In this document: positions 19,783 through 31,167 of the stretch, in pieces
Layout: each line of letters begins with the position of its first letter
Position numbering within the stretch: the first letter of the stretch is position 1
NCBI GenBank assembly: GCA_037044905.1
Contig: JBAOKB010000114.1
Span: forward strand, 1 to 54,048
DNA: 54,048 nt
Source of the DNA: Hortaea werneckii
Taxonomy: Eukaryota; Ascomycota; Dothideomycetes; Mycosphaerellales; Teratosphaeriaceae
Reading direction: 5' to 3'
Notes under the pieces: generated by a model
Databases searched by the model: none
Seen by the model: only the letters and a program-made list of their open reading frames with translations
Told to the model about the DNA's origin: nothing
Translations under genes and position numbers: made by a program

Positions 19783-21479
19783 ATGGGTGGCCCATCTGGC
19801 GCGTCGGCTTCGAGCGGCAGCGAAGTCTACAAGTCTCTGCAAAACAATGTCAACCCGTCCTGGATCCGCGACAAGGGCCTGAGGAGTCTTAACATGGCAA
19901 TCTGCGCCATGTTCGCGTCTGCAGCCGCCAACGGCTACGATGGATCGCTTATCAACGGACTCCTGGCCATGCCTTACTTCAACGCCAATCTTGGCGATCC
20001 CAGCTCATCCCTTCTGGGAGTGACTCTTGCTGGCATTAGTCTGGGCGGTCTTCCGGCCTTCATCCCAGCCTCGTATGTCAGTGACTATTTCGGCCGCCGC
20101 ATCACAGTCGGCATCGGCTCGGGCCTGATGCTGTCCGCCGCCGTCATCCAGTGCGCGACGTCTGGAGTGTACGCCTTTCTGGGAACTCGCATCATGCTTG
20201 GAGTTGGTCTCGGTTTCGCACAGACGGCCGCACCGCCTTTGACCACCGAAATCGCCCATCCCAAGCACCGCGCCAATGTGACCAACCTATTCCAAGCAAT
20301 CTGGTTTTGGGGAGCCATCATGTCCGCCATCATGTCACTAGGTTTCCTCTTCGTCGACAATGACTGGAGCTGGCGGATCCCTTGTCTTTTCCAAGGCTTC
20401 TTCCCCGGTATCCAGCTCCTTGGTCTGTTTTGGGTACCGGAGTCTCCGAGATGGCTGGTGTCCAAGAACCGTCATCATGAGGCTCTCCAAATCCTTGCGA
20501 AATACCACGCCAACGGCGATACCAACGATCAGCTGGTGCGATTCGAGTACGACGAAATTTGTCAAACTTTAGAGCTGGAGCGTGAGGTCGCCAGGTCTAC
20601 TGGTTGGTCCACATTTTTCGCAACCAAAGGCAACCGGCATCGCCTTCTCATCTGCATTTTGGTCGGGTTCATGATCCAGTGGGCGGGCAACGGAATCGTG
20701 TCTTGTAAGCATTCGGGTTTTGGTCGATTCTAGCTATTTGATCATCATCAACTAACGCAAGATAGACTACTTGGCACCAATCCTCAAGAGCGTTGGCATC
20801 ACCAGCTCGGTCATACAGGCTGGTATCAATCTTGCCCTCCAAGTCTGGAATGCCCTCTTCGCTTTCGGCGGTGCGATCAGCGCAGAACGCTTTGGTCGTC
20901 GCCCCCTTTGGCTCATCTCTGCCTCGGGCATGTTGGCATCCTTCATCATCGTCACAGCTCTGAGTGCCACGTTCGCGGAGCATGCCATCAAAGCGGCTGG
21001 TGGAGCCACAGTTGCCTTTCTTTTCATCTTCTTTGCGTTCTACGACATTGCCTTTACCCCGCTGTCCATCGCGTACCCGGTGGAGATCCTGCCCTTCTCA
21101 CTTCGCGCCAAGGGTCTCGCTGTCAATTTGACAACAGTCTTTGGAGCTGGCTTGTACGTCCGACTACTTCTCTGACTCACCCATGTCGAACACCAAATGC
21201 TGACGTTGTATTAGCTTCAACCAATTCTGCAATCCCATTGCTTTGGAAGCCATTGCCTGGAAGTTTTACTTCGTTTACATTGGCACTCTGGCAGCAATGA
21301 TCCCCACCATTTACTTCCTTTTCCCAGAGACAAAAGGTCGGACTCTGGAAGAGATTTCCAAAGTTTTTGACGGTGACGCCGCCGAAACTCAAGCTTTTCG
21401 ACAGGTCTCCCTCGACATGACACTTAAAGAAGGCGGTGATAAGACTGTGGTCAACGTCGAGCACACCGAGCATGTGTGA
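19783..21479 (+). CDS. MFS sugar transporter (three exons)
   Basis: Exons 19783-20704, 20766-21153 and 21215-21479, two 61-nt introns with GT-AG ends; 524 aa, normal for 12-helix sugar porters. It would carry a sugar across the plasma membrane, probably with protons. Sugar-porter signatures are all present: GYDGSLINGL in helix 1, DYFGRRIT after helix 2, PESPRWLVSK after helix 6, AERFGRRPLW after helix 8, and FPETKGRTLEEI at the end. The GYDGSLINGL form is closer to lactose-permease/hexose-type fungal carriers than to the classical Mal permease, so the substrate is uncertain. Its place beside maltase and a MalR-like regulator suggests an oligosaccharide. The first in-frame ATG (19783, MGGPSGASASSG) is chosen as start. 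Confidence 0.9.
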
Positions 21480-21550
21480 AAGGCATATCTGAGATTGATT
21501 GTGAGATTATTTAAGGTTAGACGAAAGGTGATTGAGCATTCCTGAATTCT

Positions 21551-21659
21551 AACGAGATTTCATGCAGTGTGATGCTTTGCGAGTCGATGTGTAGTGGATA
21601 ACGACATTCTTTGGCAGGCTACATGAGCTTCTCCTTAACGAGAGATGGTGCAATCAATG
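21551..21659 (+). repeat. 3'-UTR repeat, copy B
   Basis: Starts 72 nt after the transporter stop and matches copy A (14317-14424) over its whole length with scattered substitutions. Similarity ends abruptly at both sides. Confidence 0.75.
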
Positions 21660-22310
21660 GGATCTATGAAGCATCTAGTTTGGGGAACATTTGTGCCGTC
21701 TGCTGTAGGTTGAAGTGCAAATACCAAACGATAGCGCTCGATAAGTGTATATTACGCACGGAATGACAACATTTCCTCATCTCATGGTCTCGGCTTCAGT
21801 ATTGCGTATGCTACAAGGCGGACCTGTCCGACCCCCCCTTGTGAGAATCGGTAGAACTTGGTGTCGTCAGAACTTCTCGCAATACAGCAAATTACGCCGG
21901 CGAGTGCGGTATCGCAAACATTCTTCGCTGGAAGATGTACGCTAAGTAGTTAGCCATGCGAGAATCTGAACACCGGCAGATCATGGGGAAAAGATAAGCA
22001 ATATGCACATGTTATTGTAACTTGTGAAGGACATGAGCGCATAGTGCCTTCGGTATTAGCGTCTACGGCGATCTTTTAATGCCAATCAAATTGAGAAGAG
22101 AGAGGACTAGAGGCGTGTGTCCTGTGGACCAAGACCGCCATGGGACCCTTGTTAATTGAGTATCCTTTATCTTAGGCCATTCCCAGGTGTCCTGGTAACA
22201 CTGCGTACAATGCTGTGCATGCAAACTTGAATTTAAAACCAACGTGGACGGCTAAGTTAAACAGAGATACTGTTGATAAACCGACAGGAACTGTTTGCTA
22301 TCGACTTCCT
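21660..22310. other. Intergenic, no gene seen
   Basis: Lies between the transporter and the tail-to-tail LysM/CBM20 pseudogene. No motif-bearing frame and no RIP signature. Confidence 0.5.
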
Positions 22311-23021
22311 CTACGCACTGACGCCAACGCAGTAATACTCCTCCGCCCAAAACTTGGCACTGCAATGCTCCCCATTCGAGCCCAAGATCGAATTCCAATC
22401 TTACAAGTCTCGAGTCGAGATGCCAGCGCGGCTTGCAAATACAGAGCAGTATTCACCCGACGTGGCTTGCAGGTATTTACTGCAAGTCGAGATGATGCCG
22501 CTCTGAGTGGGACCCGGGGCAGGCACGGCACTAATGGACGAGCCCTGTGAGGAGCTCCCATCAGTAGATCCAGAAACGCCAACACAAACGTAATAGTCCG
22601 GGTACAGCGTTGAGCAGTCGTCTCCCACGCTAGGATTGTACGCACAGAACTGCTCTAGGGAGATGCCATGGTTGGTAGCGATAGCATAACAGCCATCACC
22701 TTCTTTGACCATATAGAAAGCCGAGCAGTCCGAATCTATCCCTGATTGTGTTGGAGATGGTTGAGACACCGTTGAGCCAGTTGTCGTAGGCGCAGGGAAT
22801 TGCCAAGAATCTCGCATAGTAAGCGATCCACCATTTGTCTGGCAGGCATCTCCATTAAAATTCGCGGTTGGGGTCGGCCTCCCAAGTGTTCATCCCGTTA
22901 GAAGATAAGACATACTTATATTGAGCAGAGCCTATCGGAAGAGTCAAGGTAGCAGACTAGACGGGATTGTTAGTAGTGTATTCATCGGAATCTAGTTTAA
23001 TAATTTCTGCTATGTCCCAAG

Positions 23022-23029
23022 TACCTAAC
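23022..23029 (+). repeat. Left target-site duplication of the hAT element
   Basis: TACCTAAC; pairs with CACCTAAC at 26178-26185, the single difference being a RIP-type C/T. Confidence 0.8.
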
Positions 23030-26000
23030 TAGTCCTATTAATAGTTAGTTAGTTAGTTATAAGCTTAACTCGAGGCCGTGTTAACTAGCTATAGAGCTCT
23101 TAACTAACTAACTACCTAATAGATATAGTACGCTCTTAACTAACTAACTAACTAATAGATAGAGGCTCTCTATTAACTAACTAACTAGCTATTAACTAAG
23201 TAGATATAGTATTACTAGCTTTAGTAGAGGTAGTATTACTAGCTTTAGTAGATATAGTGTTACTATATCTACTTACTATTTACTTTATCTACTACTACTA
23301 TTTTTAAGCGCTATACTACCTCTTTAGCTTTAATCTTACTTATAGTCTACTAAGCCTTATTACTTTTAGTAATTCTGTTATAAAGCTAGCTCTTAAGGTA
23401 CTATTCTACTTTAATTATATTAGGCTTAAGGCTGCCGCGCTTATTAGTTACTATCTTCTTTACTTAACTAAAGGCTCTCTTGTACTTAGAGCTTATATTT
23501 AGTATACTAAAGATGTTAAAAGCTAAGCAAGCGAGGGTTAAATAGAGCTTACTACTAATATTAATCTACTACCTTAGAGGCGTAGCTATATATAGATCCT
23601 CTATAGATAGGTCTACTACTATAAAGTTATTAAGCTCTTGCTAGCGTTCTAGCCGACAATAAGGGTCTTTATTTATACTTATATAGTATATACTAAACGC
23701 CTTAAGCTAGTCTTTATCTACCTCTTTATTACTATCCTTATTAAATACTTAGTACTTTAGTATAGGGGTTAGTAGTAGTAACTTTCGGCTAGATAGAGCC
23801 TTATCTTTAGATAGTTAATTAATAAATCGGTACTAGTAGAGCTCTACTACTTCCTTAGTATTATAAACCTTTTAATTACTATGTTTTTCTTTAGCCTATT
23901 AATCTTTAAACTACTAAAAGCGCTTACTAGGGTATAGAGTAGTAGCTATTCTATAGATTTAGCTATAGTTAGTAAGGGTATAATAGTATAAAAGCTTCTA
24001 AAAGGCTATATTAATGTAGTATATATAATAGTTAGTAAACTTAAATAGTTTATTAACTACCTCTTACTACGCTTAGCTAAGCTTATTAAATAGATAATTA
24101 TAAGCTAGTAGTACCTCTTATATAGCGCTATAAGTACTAGTAGCTATGTAGCCCTTAAGGCGCTTTATAGTACTAAAAAAAGGCCTTAGAATAAAGCTAA
24201 AGTGTTAAAGCTCCTCCTAATCTTAAGTATTAAGAGTATTAGCTACAATATTGTAATTACTACTTAAAGCTACTTAGTAGCGAGCGTAGTAGAACTTAAT
24301 AGGCCTTTAAAGCTATAGAGCGTATTATATTATAGTAAAGGTACTATTCTACTAGATACCTATATTACGTTTTAGCTAAAGGTACTATAAAAGTATCTTA
24401 TTAGCTTAATCTTGCTAAATAGTATTAAAAACCGCTATACGCTTGCTCGAGCGTATAATATAAGTAATAATATTATAAAGCTTATTAATAGTACCTTACT
24501 ACTGCTAGAGCCTATATTCTTTAAGGTCGCTAGCCTCTATAAGCTCTCTCTATAGCTACGTAAGGCCCTCGCTAAAAAGTAAAGCTTTTACTATAAGGTT
24601 AACTATATAACTAAAGTAGCGTAGGCGCTACTTATAGACGTCGATCTAATACTTTATAGTAAGCTTAGTAAGATAGCTATCGTTGTTTAAAATATTCTCT
24701 ATCTAAAAGGCGCTAAGGCAATTACTAATCTTATAATAGTCGATAGTCTACTTAAGTGCTAGTACGAGGTTAGTAGTACTATATCTACTCTTAAGTAGTA
24801 GTAGTACTAGTAGAGCGCGCTAAAGCTTTATACTACTATTAAGCTAGTAGCTAATTATACTAAGTAGATAGAGGCCTTATAATAATTGCTAGCTATCGAA
24901 TAAAAGGTATATTTAGCTTTTTATAGTAAGTAAGCTAGCCTTTATATTAGCTTAGCGCTCCTTAAAGATAGTAGTAATCTATACTCTAAAAGTATTTCTT
25001 GTTAGTAATAGAGCGTTAATTTAAGGCCTACTATAGATAAGGAGGTTAGTAAATAAAGGGCTAGTAACCTACGTAAAGGAGAGGTTGTTTTAAGCGACGT
25101 AGTCGATTAGCGCCTTTTATTAGCGCTCTATGTACTAGATCTAAGGTCTTAGAGGCTTACTAGTCTAGAAATTGCTAAGAGTAGGGCCTAAGGTCTTCTT
25201 AATAATAGTTCTATATAGTCCTATAGAGTACTACCTCTCGAGGTAGTTTATTATACTACTTGTACTATTTATATCCTTTAGCTAAAAGGCGGTGTTACTA
25301 TTATAGCAATAGTAGTAGATCTAGTATCTACTACCCTATCGATTAGGGCTAAGGCGCTCTTTAAGCTCTATACTATATTTAAAGACCTATAAGATATAGC
25401 TCTTACTAACTAAGTACTTAGTACAAAGCTAAAGCTAAAAGGTACTAAACTAGCTAAAGTACTAAAGGTCGACCTTAAACTTAACGCGCTCGTTAGCGCG
25501 TATAATATCGATTTTTCGCGTTTTCTTCGTACTAATAGACTCTATATCCTTCTCTTTAGGTACCTCTATAGGCTCGTTACTATTGCTATAAGATAGTAGT
25601 AGTAGTACTACGCTAGAGGTTAATACTACGCTTAAGGATAGGGGCTTATAGAGGTTTAGCTACTAGGAAGCTTTTTTAACGCGTTTTAAGGGGCTAGTAA
25701 TCGCGTTCGCTTTCCTAGCTAACTTTTTAAGGCCTATAGAGCGTGCCTACAATAGTATATTAGGAAAAAGGTAGTATTATTAATACTATAGTTAATAAAG
25801 AAGGTCGACTAAAAGTAAGTCGAGAGCCTTTAATATAAAGCTTAGCGTATAGAGCTTTATAATATCTAGTACTATAGACTAATTAGGCTTAGTAAGGCGG
25901 TATCTCTATAGCCGCCCGCGCTTCTACGCTTCCTATATAGAGCTGTCGACCTCTAAGTAGTTAGACCTATATAAGGGTTATATAGGGTTATAACAATACC

Positions 26001-26177
26001 TAGGACTTAGTTAGTTAGTTAACAAAGAGGTTACTAACGAATAGTATTAACTAATAAGAGCGCTAATAGATATAGTGTTAACTAACTAACTAAAGAGGTT
26101 TATAACTAACTAACTAACTAAAAGTATTAGTTAGTTAGTTAACAATGTAAACCCTTAACTAACTGTTGATAGGACTG
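23030..26177 (-). mobile_element. RIP-mutated hAT DNA transposon (3,148 bp)
   Basis: Termini are inverted repeats: the right end read inward begins CAGTCCTATCAACAGTTAG and the left end TAGTCCTATTAATAGTTAG, the differences being C-to-T at CpA, as RIP produces. Both sub-terminal zones (about 23040-23210 and 26000-26165) carry many GTTAGTTAG/CTAACTAAC motifs in opposite orientation, probably transposase-binding sites. An 8-bp duplication flanks the element, as expected for hAT. On the minus strand near 23523-23360 a frame reads like the C-terminal hAT dimerisation domain (KYKRAFS, KKIVTNKRGSLKPNII) with RIP-type stops. CpA and TpG are almost absent throughout. It is dead, lacking any intact transposase frame. 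Confidence 0.88.
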
Positions 26178-26185
26178 CACCTAAC
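26178..26185 (+). repeat. Right target-site duplication of the hAT element
   Basis: CACCTAAC. Joining the two flanks at one copy restores a continuous CBM20 coding frame apart from one TAG, which supports these exact borders. Confidence 0.8.
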
Positions 26186-28566
26186 TAAGCGATCGAACCA
26201 ATTAAGCCAACCGACTCTCCAAATTGAGTCTCTCGCTCTACGATGAATGTTGTGCTACAAGAAGTTGCCAAGGGCTGCACGGAGGAGGTGCTCGTGGTCG
26301 AAGAGGCAGTAGTGCTTGAATCCTGCCAGGTATCGTGCATGGCAAGCATACCACCCTTGGCTTTACATGCATCGCTGTCGATGATGCGATTTGGGTCAGA
26401 CTCCCATGCAGTCGTCCCGTCGAATGTCAAGATGTATTTGTATTGAGTGTCGAACGGAAGATCCAGTTTGACGTACCACACTGGAAAGGCTTCAGTGTAT
26501 TGATTGGCGCTCAATGCAACAGAGTCTGCTGTGTTCCAGGAGCCTAGCTCAGGGCTTGAGCCTACAACTCGAACCGTCTGTCCATTTTGTGTGGACTTTT
26601 CGAGAATCATTGTGACGCTACATGCTGTTGGGCTCGGTTTCACTGTTGAGCTACTGGTCGTCGAGGGCACAGACCGGGAAGTGGATGGTTGAGCTGAGAT
26701 CGCATTTGTGATTGTTGTACCACTCAAGTCTTCCTAGGAGTTCTGTGCGGTAATCGAAGCACTTCGTGCAGCGAATTTGCGATTGTCCGTGGTTTCCCAT
26801 ATCGTTGTCCCGTCGCTGTTCAAGATGTACTTGTACTCTCCCGTGGTCCCGCACGGCAAGTCCATAGTGATGTCCCAAACCGGATTGGAGGTGGTGTAAT
26901 TGTTAGCGCTCATAAGCAACGAGCTCTCCGGATCCCAGGAACCCAATTGATCGATAGAGCCTACAATGCGAACAGAACTCCCGAACGAGGTCTCCTTGTT
27001 CACGATAAAGGTGATGCTGCACGAGCTCGCGCTCGGCTGCGCAGACGAGGCAGATGCGGACGCCTCGGCGGCCAGGCCTCGGAATGGCGTAGGCGACATA
27101 AGAGCATAATCGCTATAACAAGTCGAGGGAGAGCCTTCTCCCGTGCATGTCTTGGTTCCGTACCCAGGTCTGAGATTTCTTAGCAAAGGTCGATGCACTG
27201 GGACTTCGATGTCCTGTGAGGGAAGGGTTGGGTGTGATGTAGTCGGGAGAGGACCGGAGCGACTTACCTATAGCCCCAATATTCAGCAATGTCACCAACG
27301 GGCGAGACGCAGTAACTTCGTCCGGCAAATAGATTGGTACATTCCCGATTGATCCCTTGGTTCAGGAAGTAGAAGTCTTTTAGCGAGATGCTGTTCTAAA
27401 TGCTAATGTCTCCACAGGTGTCACCTTTAGCGACCGTATAAAACCTAGCGCATCGAGGATTAGTCTCGTCTGCAATATTAGCGGGCACGCTCGCCGTCGT
27501 TGTAGATGCTGGGGGCCGCGTGGCTATACTACTCGGCACACTTAGCGTGTCGCCAGGTGGGCCGACACATATCTAAGTATCGACTTGCTGTGCCATATTT
27601 GTGCAAAACGCATTAAGATTGGGATTCCAAGATTGCAGCTGCGTAATAGTAATGTAAGAAGGATGTTTCTCGGCTACGCTCCAGCATGTGTCATTCTGTT
27701 GGACCGTATATATGTCGCAGGAGGTTGGCAGACAAAGCTCGGTTCCTACTAGTGGAAGGGATTAACAATAGGCTTGCAGCTAGTTGACTTGCGTAAGAGC
27801 AAAGGTCGAAACGTTGTTCGCCCTACAGATTCCGCTGCAGGTATCATCCGCGCGCACCGTGTACGTAGAAGCGCAAGACGGCGCAGGGTAGGGCGTAGCT
27901 TCTGTGCTCCCGTTTAAGGCGATTGCCGTAGGCTTTGTCGGCTCGTAGCCGGTCTTACCACAGCCGGCTGTTATGGCCGAGAAGTCGCTCTCGAATGCAC
28001 CATTGTAGGAGAAACCGGAGCTCTAATCCAGACTTAGGATGCTTAGCAGACAATTAGAGCAAAGTTGGTCGTCTGTGAGGTCGTCTTGATCCTGCAATGG
28101 CCGCATAATGCTGTAGCAGAAGTCTCCTGTCGCTCTTAGACCCCGGGTGTTAGTTGGAGAGACTGTCTGCGTGGCAACGTTTCCTTACTTACCGATCCCT
28201 AAGGCAGATTTTGTCGAACAAGTCGGTCAGCCTGTCGATCGTCTCTGTTGCTGGATAAGCGATGTCATCCACCACGATCTGGTTGTCCGAAAGGGGGCAC
28301 GCCGATCGAATAGACGTTGCTGCAGACTGGAGAGAAGCCCGGCAGTCGTTCGTGCAGATAGTCGTGAGATTGTCATCGGCCAGCTCTGAGCTGTCGAGAT
28401 CTTGTGCGGGCAACATCCAACTGCATTGTACGGTCTCACTAAGGGCCTCCTGACATGTCTGAGACAGGCTTGGGATGTCGAAATCGTAGTGAAAGCCGTT
28501 TGGAAAGGACTGTGAGCGTACAGAAGCGCTGAAGGAGAAGACAGCAAGAAGGCGACGCATTCCCAT

Positions 28567-29270
28567 AACAGTATCATGCACGGTGGACGGAAGTGAATGA
28601 CGAGCACGAGTGGGAGTCGGAAGAGGATGGTAAATCAACGCCTTGCCAAGTGCTGCTGTAACATCTACCTATATCTTCTTTGCCCTTTCGGCTCGCACAC
28701 CGCTGCAATAGTGTCTCTTTGTGCCACTCGACAGTCTTGGGCGTTGAAACGATTGCGTATCATAAATTCATATTTCCTAGCTAGGTATCCTTATTCTTCT
28801 TCTTGCGGCACTACTCTTAGTATAGTCGAGTTCCTCGAGTGAGCGTCGCAAGACGATTGACGAGGCTGACCCTGTGGTCCGAAGTGAAGCCGGACAGCAT
28901 TCAACTCATCTCCGCGGTCGTTGCTCTCACAAACCGGTGCTGGCGTTGGCTGGCCTTCTCTACGTTGCCCCCTAAAATTTTTCGCCCCTCGCTATGGGCC
29001 GTTCCCCTGAACCTCGCCTCCACTCCCACCACGACCTGACCCGAACGGTCGATGTCATTGGCCACAAACAAATTGTAAGGAATACAGGCTGAAGCGCAGT
29101 CTACGAACGTTGCCCCGAGCGCTAACGACCTTCATTATTCCTTCATGATCATAATTATGGTACATGCTGATTTGTAGGGCACGGCAGGAGCTTTCTGAGC
29201 ATTCTGAGCACAACATTCTTATCAAGCGTAGCTTGACGACCCTACCTCCCTAGTCAGGCGCTCCTACAAA
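28567..29270. other. Intergenic, no gene seen
   Basis: Upstream flank (5' side) of the LysM/CBM20 pseudogene. Short frames only, ordinary base composition. Confidence 0.45.
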
Positions 29271-29274
29271 GCCG

Positions 29275-30400
29275 GTTCGGCCGGTTACGTAAGACTTTAA
29301 GCTTGCGGCATCCTAATAGGCTTAAGCGGGAGGCTTCCCGTCGACGCTAACTAAAAGGGGATGCGAAGCGGCTTGCTACGGAGCGCCTAATACAAAGGCG
29401 TACGAAAGGATTACATGCGCTCTACTAGATTTTTACTATATCTACGTATAACTAGCTACCTAGTACATTAAAAATAATAATACTTTATAGAATAGTAGAG
29501 TAAGTAAAGACGATTCGAACGAACTACTTTTTAAAAGAATCGGCCAAGGATTCGATTTTTACGAGCGCTTTGTTTATAGTAAATTCGGGATTAAATCTAC
29601 TATACGGCTATAGCTATCTAGCCTTTATACATTTACATTTAACAAACTAGACACTTATTAACTAAGTAAACAAACGAGGTCCCTCTCTAAAGCCGTCTCT
29701 ATAACCTCTAAGCTAAAGTAACTTTATAGAGATAGAGCTAGTATTGTACTAGCTCTTAAGGGCAAACGCTACCTATTTCCCCTTCTACTTCTAAAAGAGC
29801 TCTATCCGACGGCAATTAACTAGAAAAACTATACGCGGCCTAAGAGACCTCTTTTAAGATACCTAGCAAGAGAAAGAAAGTAAAGAAATTGTATGTTTAT
29901 AATATAAATAAGGGTAGTAGAGCAAAATAGTAGAGCTTTATCTAGTAGAACTTTATCTAGTAGAGCGCCTTTATCTAGTAGAGCTTTATCTAGTAGAGCT
30001 TTATCTAGTAGAGCTTTATCTAGTAGAGCGCCTTTATCTAGTAGAGCTTTATCTAGTAGAGCTTTATCTAGTAGTAGTAGAGAGGCTTTATCTAGTAGAG
30101 CTTTATCTAGTAGCTTTATCTAGTAGAGCTTTATCTAGTAGAGCGCCTTTATCTAGTAGAGCGGCTTTATCTCGTAGAGCTTTATCTAGTAGAGCTTTAT
30201 CTAGTAGAGCGGCTTTATCTAGTAGAGTAGCTTTATCTAGTAGAGCTTTATCTAGTAGAGCCTACGAGTAGCCTTTATACTATAATAAGGTAGTTAAACT
30301 AATCTATTAGCGCGTGTTTGTATTAGACCCTTAGGCAGTAAATGTAGCGGCGCGCTCTAATTAGCTAGAAACTATAACTAAGCTTCACTTCAGAGCAAAC
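29275..30400. mobile_element. RIP-mutated AT-rich island, unidentified repeat
   Basis: CpA and TpG are scarce and TpA abundant, with sharp return to normal sequence at about 30400. The 29520-29900 part reads on the + strand as a fairly long frame broken mainly by TAG/TAA, suggesting a decayed ORF, but I recognise no domain. The right third is a CTAG-rich minisatellite (listed separately). No terminal repeats or target duplication were found. Confidence 0.55.
29925..30262 (+). repeat. CTAG-rich minisatellite, 15/18-bp units
   Basis: More than 15 tandem units of TCTAGTAGAGCTTTA (15 bp), interspersed with an 18-bp form containing GCGCC and a few shortened or changed units. Unit lengths are multiples of three, so the array may derive from a repetitive coding region of the RIP-mutated element around it. 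Confidence 0.9.
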
Positions 30401-31167
30401 TCGCAGCTAGTGAATTAAAGCACGCAGCCGTCCGCCTCTCCGGCCGTCCCGTAATGCCTCAGGCATGAATTCACTGCCCAAAAGGTCTGACTTGGGAGGT
30501 AGTGACGACCCTCCCCCCCCACCCACCCCAGCCATGTTCTCATTTGGATCGGTTTTGGCCTATAGGCAAGCGCCGGCGCAATCGTCAAACACACATTCAC
30601 CAGCGCAACACCCGCAGCTTCTGCAGGAATTGCCGACATTGCACGTTTCGATGACGCCGCCTCCTCTCCCGTACTACGATCAGCTGGCTGCACGTTTCTT
30701 CAAAGCTTGCATCTCTCCAGCTGCGTAAGTATACAGATCACCCAAGATCGATTACATCAATATTCCGTTGCCATCACCGTGAGAGCTTGTCAAGTAGGCC
30801 TGAAACTTAGGCGGGACGCCTGAAGGGAGGAGAATGCAGTTATCCTTGGGGTACAAAGCCAACTCTACTAAAGACCTTCACTGCAAGTGCTGGCAGGCGA
30901 TGCAAGCTCACAAGCATTGCCGTGCTGAGGTCCATCTAAGGATTAAATTTCGTGGGAAACAGACGTTGTGAAGCCTTTGGTTTGTGCAGGGCGAAAATGG
31001 TTCACTTTGCACAACTTCATGGAGGATGTTCGGGACCAAGAACGCTGGTGAAACCATCGTTGCGCTAGGTATATTTCCGCGGTCGAGATAAGCTACCATA
31101 AAATTGATTTGGACACCTCGCCATCGGCCTGTACAGCTAGGTCAGGCTGATTGAAGGAGCCATCACC
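30401..31167. other. Intergenic, no gene supported
   Basis: Contains overlapping short frames near 30415-30728 on both strands with low-complexity Pro-rich translation; no domain. Confidence 0.4.

Larger units (their letters stand above)
22311..28566 (-). pseudogene. Broken secreted multi-LysM / triple CBM20 protein gene
   Basis: On the minus strand an ATG at 28566 begins a signal peptide (MGMRRLLAVFSFSASVRSQ). Then follow a Cys-containing N domain, LysM-like units at about 27870-27720 (YTVRADDTC), 27716-27530 (IYTVQQNDTCWSVAEKHP) and 27455-27275 (FYTVAKGDTCGDIS), CBM20 domains at about 27035-26760 and 26625-26370, a third CBM20 split by a transposon (26260-26178 and 23029-22845), and two more LysM units (22730-22575, FYMVKEGDGCYAIA; 22490-22320), ending at a natural stop at 22311. 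In-frame TAG/TAA codons occur near 28022, 27780, 27575, 27398, 26735, 22965 and 22395, all explicable by C-to-T change at CAG, CAA or TGG codons; there is also a 1-nt frame change near 22865. LysM binds chitin oligomers and CBM20 binds starch, so the ancestor was an extracellular glycan-binding protein with no catalytic domain visible. Exon borders such as 28187 (GTAAGTA) remain recognisable. Confidence 0.85.

Noticed and set aside
29925..30262. Regular repeat array that could suggest a CRISPR
   Set aside because: Head-to-tail 15/18-bp units without unique spacers in a eukaryotic RIP island; it is a minisatellite.
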